Positions 21,612-33,501 are shown, numbered from the stretch's first letter. The stretch: DNA of 64,000 nucleotides from Mytilus californianus (GCF_021869535.1 NW_026262735.1:124001-188000), one strand, 5' to 3'. Translations and numbers: made by a program. Notes: generated from the sequence alone by a model not told the origin.

Positions 21612-22640
21612 CTACCCAAGTCGCCCACCCAGGAAACCCCTGTATTGGGCGAATGGATCTGGGTATTTGTCCCTCATCTTCCTAACTCAACACGATGGTA
21701 TTACTCTCCTGTTGCCAGCTCCCAAGTATCCATGGTGCCACAAGCTGAACTGCCTTTATGCCGTATGCCTTTTCCCTCTGCTGTAATCTTCATCGTCCCC
21801 GACTCAAAAGACATCTTGGCGGTATCGTTGGGGTACCGCCAACACCACCTGATCCAGGACAATCAGAGTCCTGAAAAGAAAAGTAGTACATTATTTTTTC
21901 CATATTTCTGATCGAAGTTTTCAAAATATAGTCATATTTGGTGGTGATGGTATCTTTTCTAGTGTTGAATGGCGGAGACCGTCAGGATGTCGAATACAAA
22001 TTGGGGATGTTTCTCAACCATCTTTCTAATCAACTCCTGACGAGCCTCATCCGTCAACTGACTGACACGTTCCTATAAATAAGTGCAAAAATACAAATAC
22101 AAAAATAAGTTATTGTTTACTAATTACACACCCTATGATTGGACATAAAAAGGTAGTGAGTTGTGGCAGTTTATCTAAATCAATATCTGACTTGAGGAGA
22201 ACTGCATAGAATACACAAAAAAAGTATAAAAATCTATAATCCCACAAAATGCATGAAAAGGATTGTGCACAACGATAAAAAATGTATAAAATTATATTAA
22301 ATTTTAATTATATTCGCAAAAAAATCCTATATTGAGGAAACCATGTATACAAGATATTATGTATGCACAAATATTTATTTATTTTTTGACATTACAAATG
22401 CAACAACATCTTTAAAATAAAATGCTGTGGTTTTGAAATGATGATAAAGATTGTAAGTTCGTACTGTCAGATAATTGATGTGAATAAAAGCAATTACCCC
22501 AGTTGTGCATCCTTCTCATGCCTCTATCGTTCAGCTGTGTCATCACTAATGGGTGGAGCTGACCCTTTTTCTGTATGCCTTCCAGGGCCCTGCCTTCTTC
22601 CTCTTGTCTGCCTAACTCTGCCTCTACCCCTTATTATTAT
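21612..22640 (-). pseudogene. P2X7-ballast-domain-like gene, degenerate
   Basis: Three minus-strand exon-like blocks. Block A (about 22640-22495) is an Arg/Gly-rich stretch (RGRGRVRQTRGRRQGPGR) with one in-frame TAG. Block B (22072-21959), after acceptor atttatag, reads ERVSQLTDEARQELIRKMVE, KHPQFVFDIL and ends in a stop. Block C (21870 to about 21612), after acceptor cttttcttttcag, reads QRYRQDVF, stop, VGDDEDYSRGKRHTA, stop, RQFSLWHHGYLGAGNRRVIP, SC, stop, VRKMRDKYPDPFAQYRGF. The AYRQ...LGAGNRRVIPSC...IRDKYPDP.GQY.GF pattern is that of the cytosolic 'ballast' domain of P2X7 receptors, which also occurs in many stand-alone 'P2X7-like' proteins of invertebrates. No membrane receptor sequence is present. 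The Cys-rich middle is missing and stops break the domain. Confidence 0.55.
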
Positions 22641-22814
22641 GATTGGGACTTTCTAAAAATATGACAAATCTGGGTTTTGGTCCAATTTTTACTGTTTTGC
22701 ATTGTATATATATACAACATAATGCCGAAACGGCTGACAAAAATGGTCGATTGCAATGAAATGTCTCTTTTCTTTTGAGATTAAAAAATATCTTGTGATC
22801 AAGAACAAACAGAT

Positions 22815-23115
22815 TTGATAATCACACATGAATTAAATGAAAGTACACAAACAGGCAGTGTTACTTTACCAAGGAAAATACCCAATCTAGTTGAATCAGA
22901 AGAAAATGTAGAATTAGAACAGGAAGTCACAAGGAATGAGGATTCAGAAAATTTATTTAACTCAAGTTCTTCAGTTTTTAATTGTTCTGAAATCGGCTGC
23001 ACCAAACAATACCTAAACTGCTCTAAACTACAAAATCAAATAAGAGTTCGGTCGTAATTTGTACAAATTGAAACGAAAATCAACATATGATGAAATCAAA
23101 TTAAAATGGGCAGAA
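22815..23115 (+). pseudogene. C2H2-type zinc-finger protein fragment
   Basis: An open frame of 80 codons ends SSVFNCSEIGCTKQYLNCSK and LQNQI, resembling a single C2H2 finger (C-x4-C...L..H) that has lost its histidines. After a frameshift, NLYKLKRKSTYDEIKLKWAE follows. The stretch preceding the finger is acidic (VESEENVELEQEV). Such single-finger modules occur in invertebrate multicopy proteins together with recombinase-like genes; here it is a scrap. Confidence 0.35.
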
Positions 23116-23349
23116 GTTTGATATCAGTCTGAGAAATTTAGAAAAGTCACAAGAATCATTAAATGAGATAAATGAACAATGAGATGAATAGATTGTGGAT
23201 GGGCACTAAGAAAACGGAAAATAGTTTTTAGGCACTCAAAACCTGTGAGGGGCTGATAATTTTAAGAATATTAAACGTTATACTCAAAAGAACGTTCGGT
23301 TTAACATATTATTAAACAATCTGGGATGAAATCCTCGTACTTTTTTTAA

Positions 23350-25005
23350 CAAGAGTGCACACGCTGAAATGTCTCGCCTTCTTTACTAATCATTGATATT
23401 ATGTTGATAGTCCTAAATATAAAGCTTTACTACAACTATCACATACACTTAACATGATCCAAGAAAATGAGGTCAAGGTCATATAAACCAAACAAGAAAT
23501 ACATGTACACCTTACAATCATTCAATACACTAAATATAGTTGACCTATTGTTTATAGTTTCTAAGATACAGACTTAACCAAGAAAACTAAACATTGACCA
23601 ATGAACCAAGAAAATGAGGTCAAGGTCAGATGAACAATGCCAGGCAGACATGTACTACAGCTTGCAATCCTTCCATACAACAAATATAGTTGACCTATTG
23701 CCTGTAGTATTAGAAAAACAGACCAAAACACAAAAACTTAACACTGAGCAATGAACCGTGAAAATGAGGTCAAGGTCAAATAAAACCTGCAAGACTGACA
23801 GGTACATCATAAAATATTTCCATACACCAAATATAGATGACCTATTGCATATAGTATTAGAAAAAAAGACCAAAACTCAAAAACTTAACTTTGACCACTG
23901 AACCATGAAAATGAGGTCAAGGTCAGAAGACACCTGCCGGCTAGACATGTACACCTTACAATCATTCCATACACCAAATATAGTAGACCTATGGCATACA
24001 GTATAAGAAAAACAGACCAAAACACAAAAACTTAACTATAACCACTGAACCATGAAAATGAGGTCAAGGTCAGATGACACCTGCCAGTTGGACATGTACA
24101 CCTTACAGTCCTTCCATACACCGAATATACTAGACCTATTGCTTATAGTATCTGAGATATGGACTTGACCACCAAAACTTAACCTTGTTCATTGATCCAT
24201 GAAATGAGGTCGAGGTCAAGTGAAAACTGTGTGACGGGCATGAGGACCTTGCAAGGTACGCACATACCAAATATAGTTGAACTATTGCATATAGTATTAG
24301 AAAAAAATACCAAAACTCAAAAACTTAACTTTGACCACTGAACCATTAAAATGAGGTCAAGGTCAGATTACACCTGCCCGCTAGACATGTACACCTTACA
24401 ATCATTCCATACACCAAATATAGTAGAACTATGGCATACAGTATAAGAAAAACAGACTAAAACACAAAAACTTAACTATAACCACTGAACCATGAAAATG
24501 AGGTCAAGGTCAGATGACACCTGCCAGTTGGACATGTACACCTTACAGTCCTTCCATACACCGAATATACTAGACCTATTGCTTATAATATCTGAGATAT
24601 GGACTTGACCACCAAAACTTAACCTTGTTCACTGATCCATGAAATGAGGTCGAGGTCAAGTGAAAACTGTCTGACGGGCATGAGGACCTTGCAAGGTACG
24701 CACATACCAAATATAGTTATCCTATTACTTATAATAAGAGAGAATCTAACATTACAAAAAATCTTAACTTTTTTTTCAAGTAGTCACTGAACCATGAAAA
24801 TGAGGTCAAGGACATTGGACATGTGACTGACGGAAACTTCGTAACATGAGGCATCCATATACAAAGTATGAAGCATCCAGACCTTCCACCTTCTAAAATA
24901 TAAAGCTTTAAAGAAGTTAGCTAACGCCGCCGCCGCCGCCGCCGGATCACTATCCCTATGTCGAGCTTTCTGCGACAAAAGTCGCAGGCTCGACAAAAAC
25001 TAATA
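23350..25005 (+). repeat. dispersed element with about ten 147-bp tandem units
   Basis: Starts near 'acaagagtgcacacgctgaaa' and ends 'tcgcaggctcgacaaaaa'. The core gaggtcaaggtca (or gaggtcgaggtca) occurs near 23467, 23612, 23763, 23909, 24056, 24205, 24351, 24497, 24644 and 24800, a period of about 147 bp. 23865-24300 and 24305-24740 are near-identical three-unit blocks, so the array also has a higher-order 440-bp period. A (GCC)n run lies at 24926-24944. Confidence 0.9.
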
Positions 25006-25251
25006 GCATGCAATCAAAAGTATCAATCAACATGAAATCCTAGTGCATTTTTTTATATTATTAAATATGTAAATTAAAAATACGTTTTTAATGTCCAATT
25101 TCCTTATATTTCAAATCACAACTTTAATCTTGAATAGAAATAAACATTATAAAGAGATGATTGTTTTTCACAATGAAACAAGCCAATGGAGTTAAATTAT
25201 TGCCCTTTTCATAAATCTATGGAATAAAGTCATCCATTAAACAAGTCCTCT

Positions 25252-26060
25252 TCAGTATCCAGAAGTCGCATCATCATTTAAAATTACCACTGGAATAACT
25301 ATATGATTGTGGTCTATATATTTCATACATTGCTCTACAGTCAGAGCTCCCCAAAACTGTCTGATACCAGATATCAATATTTCTTTTGTGGTTGGCTTCA
25401 CTTTACTCTGAAGACATTGTTTTAAAGTTGACCACAAATTGTTTATTGGATTCAAATCTACTGAGGAAGCAGGTGTTTCCATTACATTACCCGACATGTT
25501 CTTGTTGGAGCCCCCAAGGGTGACTGGGGTATAGAAGTATGGTCACCATTGGTCTTCCTCCGACCGGCAGTACAACCCGTGCTAAAGTGGGGCGTCCGTT
25601 TGGCTGTGCGGGATGTACAAATTTGCAGCCACGTCCGGTCAGAATGGGGACGTTAAATCCGATGCCTCGTGTAAAGAGAGTGCCACGCTCTTTGCACGTT
25701 AAGAACCCTTGCAACAACTCTTTGAGGGGTCCGTAGGTGACCTGTTGCAAGGCTAAATTTCTGTCCCTATCCAATATACCCTCATTTCCCGTGGCAGTCT
25801 AAATTTCTCCGACCTTAATCCCTTAATCTATTACAGAACCTACCTATTGTATTTATTGTGAACTTGTTCTCGTCCTGAATATGCATGAAATATTTGCCAC
25901 TGGACGTTAAGCAACCAACAATCAATCAATCAATCTTGTTGGACATCCACTGCTTTCGAGTTTCTGTTTTCTGAAACTTTCACTACTACTGAGGGGACAG
26001 TTGTGTCTTTATCATTACCAGAGACTGCTGAAAACTGTCACGATAATAATGACCTTCTTG
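25252..26060 (-). pseudogene. Tc1/mariner-type transposase C-terminus, interrupted by a SINE
   Basis: The minus-strand frame ending at 25252 contains ETPASSVDLNPINNLWSTLK, the (S)xDLNPI(E/N)NLW box that carries the last catalytic region of Tc1/mariner DDE transposases, then FWGALTVEQCMKYIDHNHIV, and ends at an ATSGY tail matching the ATGY end of one invertebrate lineage. Across the SINE (25510-25933) the same frame continues upstream as FQKTETRKQWMSNKNM, so the SINE landed inside the transposase. Further upstream (HYYRDSFQQSLVM, about 26000-26050) the match is weak and stops appear. The usual E of the LNPIEN box is N here. Confidence 0.65.
25510..25933 (+). mobile_element. full-length SINE-like copy, TSD tcttgttgga
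   Basis: Head gcccccaagggtgactgggg, tail (AATC)n. The 10-bp direct repeats tcttgttgga at 25500-25509 and 25934-25943 are the target-site duplication. The insertion splits a Tc1/mariner pseudogene. Confidence 0.93.
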
Positions 26061-28180
26061 GAAAACTTTAGTACACAGATGCCGAAAGGGAGAACATTTG
26101 CAGGAAACACGTGTCAAAGTGAAAATACAGAATGGTTTGACAAAAGGAAAGGAAATAACATGTTCTAGAATGCATTCTTTTTTTACTAAATTACAAACAT
26201 TGAAGAAAAATATTGCCGTACACAGAATCATTAGTTAGTGAGATCCTTGGCTTCAAAGATAAAACTAGTAATATCCCAGCATTAAAGTATGACAGGACCA
26301 TTGAACATGTAGCCAGAGGAAAGTAAAAGAGTATACTATTACAATGGGAACACCAAAATTTAAAAGTCGAAAAAACAGGACTGTACAATGACACCAAAAA
26401 AGGGCTATTTAAGTTTAAGTCCAGATGGTATGGTAGAGTGTTCTTGCTTTGGTTCTGATGTGTTGGAGGTTAAAGGGATATTTAAAAAAAATCTTCACCA
26501 TGTTGTGTATAGCTGATTGTGATTGCCAACCTGTCTATCATATATAAAAGGAACGATTGAACGATTATTCTTCGTATAGAAATTTATAAGTAAACAAAAT
26601 AATACTGAAAGAACTTTCTTTTCAGATTGGCTCCCAAATATCTTCTCCCTGTACTGGTAAAGGAAATAATAGTGATGATTTATATTGCCACACATAGTTC
26701 AAGATATAACATGACTAATAAATTGTGCCAAGCAACTGAAACGAATTTGACGACAGAATGTATGATTAATGATTGTCAAACTTATGTGTTGTATATTTTT
26801 ATGATTTTTGTTTAGTGTCTCATTCTGTAGTTACAAATATCAAGAGTTTGAAAATGAAGGGATAGTTGTTAATTTAGATTTAAAGTCTTTTTGTATGTTT
26901 TCCACGACTATTCACGACGTAAATTGATAAATTATATGGCATAACAATTATCATTATTTGTATTATTTTTAGTTTAGATTTTTTTAACGTAGTTTATATT
27001 TTATTTTATTATTTTACTTGTGTAATAGTTTTTTATCTGACTATTTTATTTGATATGAGTGAAAACGAATTTTGTTTAGCCGGGAGTTTTGTAGCGTGGT
27101 CAATTACATCAAAGTGTTGATGTTCAACACTTAATCAGTTTAATGAGTTGCGCAGTAGAATCGGAATAACATTTATAAGTTTATCAAAATACTCTTAGAC
27201 CATGAAACAATGTTTAATCTAATTTAATAATAGATGTTTATAGCACGATCTTGTGAGAAATATTATATTGGAGTAGTAGCTTGAAGTACCAAATTGTAAG
27301 CACGGACGCTAATTAGAAATTGTAATTTTGAAATCATATTATACATGTACTGTTATAGACAGCAGTGAACTTACAGTGAAATATTCAATACCTGGTTCCC
27401 TATGTTAACGGGCAACATGGATTACGATCCCGGATACATAGATCCAAAATAATGAGTAGTCTCAAAACGTAAAGAATAAAGCCCCGTTACTCTAGACTAG
27501 ATAATAGACCATGATTGATCGACAAATTAATTGTTATGAATGCGATTGTATTCCTTCTCAACCAAAACGTCCTTCATTAAATCCGACATATCCAGACGGG
27601 TCCAAAAATCTATAAAAGGACCCAATTTATTATTGGCATTATCAAACTTATTTCAAACCGAAATCAGGTTCAAGTTGTGAATAAACTCATCAAAGAAAAA
27701 TGCACCAATCATCCATGATATGGATGCCAAAATAAAGTTGAAATCAATGGTATAAGGAAATGATCAACAGAGGCCGTAAATGGGATTCAACTGCAAGTTG
27801 GGGTATCATACGTTTGCCAGATGCAACAGATGAACTGAACAACCTGTTTACCAGAGAACACTCGAAACGTATTATGATCATGGAGTCCACATTCTAGTTA
27901 TTTATCTAAAAAAAAACCATCGTAATTGTCATTTTAAACGGTGCAAGTGTTAACATTAGAGCTTTACTAAAACCAACACATTTAGTAAATACCCCTGGAA
28001 TAAAAATTCTTATCACTTTTATAGTCTTTAAACATCCTTTTACTATAATTTGCAGGCCAAAAATAGCACGAAACACGTATAAGCATGGTACTTTAATAAT
28101 ATAGAATAAAAAAAAACTTAGTTGATTATATTATTAGCTAAATTACAGTCGAATGCTTATCAGTTCATATTTCTAATATT
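26061..28180. other. unassigned AT-rich stretch
   Basis: 26225-26400 reads in one frame EILGFKDKTSNIPALKYDRT, suggesting old coding sequence, but no family is recognised. 26820-28180 shows nothing supportable. Confidence 0.35.
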
Positions 28181-28187
28181 GTTTCAC

Positions 28188-28815
28188 CAGATGACAAAAG
28201 GCTCTTCCGTGCTATTGATGAAGATCACGTTGATCAGCTTAAAGCATATTTAACACACAGAAAAGATTTTTTTAAGATACTGCTAGGAAAATTAACTACA
28301 TGTGAATCAGTGAAAGAAATTGATATAGATGATTTAGCCTAACCTAATAAATTCAAGATTGACACCTTAGGTGGTAATCATACGAAGAAAGCAATCCATT
28401 CTAGACATGATAGCATTATCCAATGTAAACTTTGGAAACCACCATAAGGTAGATGCATTGATGCTCGGATTTGATCAAAACTTGTCAAATGAGTGTGGAA
28501 AACATACTTCTGCAGAGGACCTTCAAAAGATATGCAGGAAAGAATTAAATCAATATTTGTCAGGACAACAAAAGACAATTGTCCCACCAAAAATTTATAA
28601 CAATTTGTGTCATATATTTGGTTAAAAATACAATTCCGCGAGACCTGCATAACAGGTACAAAATCATTTTATCTTTAGCAAAGTCAACTGAGGATGTTGG
28701 GATACAGCTAAGCACATTTTGTTTGAACGCTTTTATGCGAGAGTTGAATTACCAGCCGAGTGGATTACTTAAACAAGGCCATTTGAAGCAACTGATCTCT
28801 TTAAACTAAAGAGGA
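28188..28815 (+). pseudogene. ParB-like N-domain protein fragment
   Basis: After the acceptor-like attgtttcaccag the plus strand reads DDKRLFRAIDEDHVDQLKAY, LTTCESVKEIDIDDLA, stop, NKFKIDTLGGNHTKKAI, and in the next frame DALMLGFDQNLSNECGKHTS and EDLQKICRKELNQYL; a later block reads KIILSLAKSTEDVGIQLSTF. The R(x)I...HV..L...GGNHT..AI order resembles ParB/sulfiredoxin-type N-terminal domains found in multicopy invertebrate proteins. At least one stop and two frameshifts make it a pseudogene. Confidence 0.4.
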
Positions 28816-30083
28816 AAGATTCCGCACTTTAAAGACGCTAGTTGAGAAAAACGACTTGAGATTTGTGAAAGGTGGAAACAAGTAAGCGTCTTATGTAATA
28901 GGTGTTTAACAGGAAATTTATATTTAAAACCAGTAACTGATTATTCATCTATTCTCATTAATTAAATCAGTAATCATGCTACTAATTTTAATTAATCATT
29001 AACATTATCTTTATTTACAAATCATGTTTGCAGTGGTTTGAAAAAAGGGTTCAGTAGACACTCAGAATGCAGGATTTTGCAACATTCAAAAAAAAAATTG
29101 TATGTGTCCCTAGACCCCCGGCCTTCCGCATTTACTTGCCGGCAACTTTAGAAATTTAGCCTGCTTCTTCAAACTTTACTGACACCACTGTCAAAGTGTA
29201 CATTGTATCTGTAAGATACATTTCTTTGTTTGCAAGGAGATAGAAGATCCTTGGTTATCAAAAGCATATATCTGCTTAAAGATTTCAAGTTTAATCTAAC
29301 TTTCGAATAGCAGACAGAATTAAGAAAACAAAAGAGTTAGCGCGCACTAAACTTGGAACTGATCCCCAAAAACCTTAAAGTGTCAACAGAATTTTAAGGC
29401 GTTCATTTCCAAGAAGTAATACCTTCAGTAAAAAGTGTCAAAGGCAGAGCCAAAAGCACTGTATCGTCATCAAACTATGGCCTAGGGTGAATCCATGATG
29501 GCTTTATGCTTGTCTGATCGTGTGCCGGTCACAGCTAGCTCAAAAGTACACACACACCGATACCAAGAACAAACAATATGAAAAAAAGCTAAATATATGA
29601 AATAGGAAACAAAAAGCTAAAGCAAAATTTAATAACACTCCAAAAATGTGGAAGAAAATGAATATGAGAAGGGTATGCTACTTCAGAGCAAGCTAAAATA
29701 TTCGACAAAAACTGGTACAAAATGGACACCGAGAAGACTTAGTATACTAAAGGAAATGACAAGCACTATTGGATGCCATTTTTGTAGACTTGAAATACTT
29801 TTTTTTTTAAATCAACAGAATATAGTTAAGTCTTGTATAAAGATGTGAGGTATACATACGGGACCCTGTGTTTACAATGTTCCATCGTCCGGGGATATAC
29901 AGACAAAAAGAGTATGCATACAGTTCTTAGTTATTTTAAACTTCTGAATTTACAATAAAATGAATAATTGCAACAGTAGCTTTTGGATTAGTGATTGCTA
30001 TCCATACATAATTATTGTTGACAGCTTGGATGTCTAAACTTCAGCTATGGCATTTTGGCAAGAACTAGGCCGATACTGAAGAA
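28816..30083. other. unassigned
   Basis: 29648-29848 is an open frame with KYSTKTGTKWTPRRLSILKE; no recognised family or splice partner. Nothing else stands out. Confidence 0.3.
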
Positions 30084-30976
30084 ATGGATGTGACGGTTTT
30101 ACTTACACTTATCCTTATTCAAGGAGTTTGTCACTATGCTCCGGTAAAAAACCCAGGTCATTGTTAAAGAAAAGGGGTGATTTCTCAAACAATTTTTAGG
30201 CCTTTTAATTTTCAACGACATGGCTGACCACCAAACACTTTCTGTATGCGAATTGAGTGAGAGTGATGTGTATAAATGTCAGATTTGTAGATACTGTAGT
30301 AGTTATTAAACAATAATATAATTTAATATACATACTAAAATGTTATGTTCTATAGGCTAATATTATATTTTACTGTTTATTCTATACTGGTATTGACAAC
30401 CAAATTGAACGATTTTCACAAACTGCAATTACTTGAGAGACAAAAGAAACATACCAGTACTCCGTTGGTACGCATAATTATTGTTGTAGATGAATTTAAT
30501 AGGTTTTTTTCAGGAAAAAACACATGTCAAATAAATTTTACATTATTGTTTTTTGATAATTTGTTGCATGATTTGAAATAAAATTTATAAACCATTCAAT
30601 TTTTTTTTCAGTGCCAATGACAGCTCGACGTTCATTCAGTGGAACGTAGAGAGGTATAACAAAGTTTGATGACGTCAAGTTCAGTGTTGGAATCAATAAT
30701 CTGTCAAACTATAAAAGTACAGGGAAGTTTGTGGTTGAGAAGGAAGAACTTTCCATGACTTCAATGTTAATGTACGCTTGTACCAATGGTGCTCACTTTT
30801 ACATTTACCTGAATGTTAATGTGATATCGATGACAGAGATTGGTTACACCAGTAGTCCTTCTGACGTGACCCATACCGGTACTGTTGGTGTCGCACTACA
30901 GTTACGTCTTAATGATAGTATCTGGGTATCCAATCCTAGTAACATTTATATGAAATGCGGCCGATGGTCAACATAA
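30084..30976 (+). pseudogene. C1q-domain (C1qDC) gene remnant
   Basis: Secreted C1q-domain lectin-like proteins are hugely expanded in bivalves as immune recognition molecules. Here the last exon-like block (30612-30976) follows acceptor ttttttttcag and encodes TKFDDVKFSVGINNLSNYKS, TGKFVVEKEELSMTSM, CTNGAHFYIYLN, EIGYTSS, HTGTVGVALQLRLNDSIWVS and ends RWST, matching the beta-strand order of a C1q globular head. An in-frame TAG at 30647-30649, just before the domain, and a shortened end make it defective. Upstream, 30345-30456 (MFYRLILYFTVYSILVLTTK...LERQKK) ends at a GTACTC donor in phase 1, which fits the phase of the acceptor. 30084-30143 encodes a signal-peptide-like MDVTVLLTLILIQGVCH ending at a GTAAAA donor; either could be the leader exon. 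Confidence 0.55.
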
Positions 30977-31073
30977 ACAATTTTAAAAATTAAATATACC
31001 ATTAACATACATGTATCAGTTTGAATCTACAACCAATGATGAGCAATACTGCATGTGTCTGCATAGTTTCAAG

Positions 31074-31245
31074 ATATCGGCGACAAGGATTGGTTATACC
31101 AGTAATCCCCCTTGTTCAATGCAACTAACCAGTACTGTTGCTGTAGTACGACAGTAACATCTTAATGATAGTCTGGGTATACTATTATAATACATATAAA
31201 ATAGTAGGCGGAGTATGGTCAACATTGACAATTATGAAAATTAAG
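31074..31245 (+). pseudogene. second, more decayed C1q 3' fragment
   Basis: gacaaggattggttatacca, gtactgttgctgtagtacga and cttaatgatagtctgggtat align with the C1q exon at about 30830-30975, with indels and stops. It is a tandem partial duplicate of the preceding gene. Confidence 0.6.
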
Positions 31246-31384
31246 TAAAACATTAACTTTATAAGTAAAACAATGTTCCTGCTTATGGACAAAATCAACA
31301 ACCGTCTTTCCGTAGATTCCAGTATATCTCTGCAACCTTAGAAATATAATTTCTTTATTGAGAATTTAAAATTTTCGCATTACG

Positions 31385-31808
31385 ATTGATTGATTGTTGG
31401 TTGCTTAACGTCCAGTGGCAAATATTTCATGCATGTTCAGGACGAGAACAAATTAACAATAAATACAATAGGTAGGTCCTGTAATAGAGGCCGTCCGGGA
31501 TAAAGGTCAGGGAAATTTGGACTGCCACGGGAAAATGAGGGTATATTGGATAAGGACAGAAATTTAGCCTTGCAACAGGTCACCTACGGACCCCTCAAAG
31601 AGTTGTTGCAAGGGTTTTTAACGTGCAAAGAACGTGGCACTCTCTTTACACGAGGCATCGGATTTAACGTCCCCATTCTGACCGGACGTGACTGCGAACT
31701 TGTACATCCCGCACAGCCAAACGGACGCCCCACTTTAGCGAGGGTTTTACCGCCGGTCGGAGGAAGACCAGTGGTGACCATATTTCTATTCCCCAGTCAC
31801 CCTTGGGG
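31385..31808 (-). mobile_element. full-length SINE-like copy, TSD ttcgcattacg
   Basis: Complete copy from the tail gattgattgttgg to the head ccagtcacccttgggg. The 11-bp target-site duplication ttcgcattacg is at 31374-31384 and 31809-31819. Coding-like frames on both strands of this copy are shared by all copies and are not genes. Confidence 0.94.
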
Positions 31809-31985
31809 TTCGCATTACGTTAAAGATTTATAGAATGAAGGCATTTTAAATATTTGTGTTGTAATGCTTGAAGACCGAATAGCTAAACAGAAAACATGCC
31901 TTTTGACTTGATCAATCATTCATATCAGAGATATACTTGAGAAAACGCTTTATTGAGGGGAAAAAGAGCTGTGTACACATCAAAT

Positions 31986-32215
31986 GTTGAAACAGATGAT
32001 CACGTTTCCGGACCTTGATGTTAAGCAAATGTATGCCCTACTGGATGAGGAGTGTCGGGGATATTATAAAAGTAACTTCGTCATCACAGAAAGTGGACGC
32101 AGTAGAAAGACGGGATTTCAAACTTCTTGAATAGTTCCGTTTACATGACGACAGGTTGTCGTTATCATCTTATGGTCTGGTTAGTATATTACTAAAATAT
32201 TAAGACCGGCATTTC
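31986..32215 (+). pseudogene. coding-like fragment, family unknown
   Basis: Open for 45 codons as FPDLDVKQMYALLDEECRGY then YKSNFVITESGRSRKTG; after a frameshift, DFKLLE, stop, FRLHDDRLSLSSYGL runs to a GTTAGT donor-like site at about 32189. It looks like an old exon. No family is recognised with confidence, and its link to the downstream ketoacyl-synthase scrap is unproven. Confidence 0.3.
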
Positions 32216-32534
32216 TTTACCTACTTGGCGAATAAAAATTTAAAAAAAAAATAAGTGTCATTGCTGTCTTTTTCGTCTGGTAAGTACGTCATTTAAATAT
32301 TAAAAAAAAAACATGTATTCGTTGACCTTCATGAAGAAATAAAATAGAACATAAAATGACATTTCTGTCTGGTCTGGTTAATATGTCATTTAAACATTAA
32401 AAAATGAAATATGAAATCCTTTTCATAGATACAAATAAAAAACTGTTTGGAAGCATAATAAATTAGACGTTTTTGGACTGAAACAACTACACACATAGAC
32501 TCCTCATAAAGAAACTGTACAAGTTTTTATATCA

Positions 32535-33160
32535 TGTTTAGGACCTTCATCCATTTACAACATCGACACAGCTTGTGGCATTGAAAATGATTACAAAAAT
32601 GTCATGCTTAACAGTTCACAGGCATTAAAAGTGCTAAAAACTGGCTTCGGTCAACAAAATGTGGATGTAGTCCTGGTGGTCTGTTTGTATGATCCAAAAT
32701 CAAAATAATAATATTGGCTTGCGCTTCGGACGCATGAAATTCATAACGTGTTGTTTTCATTTTTTATCACACCTGCCAAATGCACCAAATGTTATAGGCT
32801 TTTTAGATGTAGATTTACAAAATTTTAGCATTGAAAAATTATCAATTTCTAGAATTCATGTCATTGATGAGAATAGCTTAAAGGCTCAAAAGGCAGCTTA
32901 CAGAAAAATAACGACCCAACATTTAGATTTAAAGGCGTAAATATATATCGTCAGCTGACTGTATATCAGGCACTGATTCTCGATACAAGTCGAAATGAGG
33001 ACACCAACTCGTTTGTCAAATTAGTTAATATCATAAAGTGGATCTGATCACATATCAAGCCCAAGACCTCAACAAACAGATCAAAATGATGAAATAAAAA
33101 AAGATTGTCGGCAAAATCGTTTCTATTCGTTGATAGAATGATTAATGTTGTCAACATTCG
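32535..33160 (+). pseudogene. ketoacyl-synthase-like fragment, copy 1
   Basis: Frame from about 32538 reads LGPSSIYNIDTACGIENDYK, then MLNSSQALKVLKTGFGQQNV and DVVLVVCL. The GPS...(I/V)DTAC segment is the active-site region of beta-ketoacyl synthase domains (FAS/PKS; the Cys is the acyl-binding nucleophile), followed by the expected ALxxLxxGxxDxxLV helix-strand. The usual Ser/Ala-rich residues after the Cys are replaced, a stop follows CLYDPKSK, and an unrelated-looking open frame (32689-32940: RFGRMKFITCCFHFLSH, ENSLKAQKAAYRKIT) comes next. A second copy starts at 33502. Confidence 0.5.
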
Positions 33161-33501
33161 CGGAGGAGAGAATGGTTGTCAATCAGTCAAAGTATAAATC
33201 TAGCAAGATAGTTGATCTGATTAATCATAACATATGACAATTACGGTCTTGACGAGGAACACAAAGTGATGCTAAAAAACTTAACCTGGTATTTCTTTAC
33301 CAATGATAGCAGTAATGGATCTAACTTTAACACAAATGCCTACATGATACCTGGTACAGAGCATCAGATTGACCAGACCAAATGAAATCCAGTGGATGAT
33401 TTCGCATAACAGCACCTACCGCAAATTCGGCCCACAGTATTGACTGAAACAGCACACACATAAACTCCAAATATAGAAAACAGTATAAATATTTCTCATT
33501 T

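Noticed and set aside
31546-31833. Conserved 95-aa frame (DKDRNLALQQ...) and its homologues elsewhere in the window as a protein family
   Set aside because: Every copy lies within the AATC-tailed SINE-like element with target duplications, and both strands are open. It is repeat sequence.
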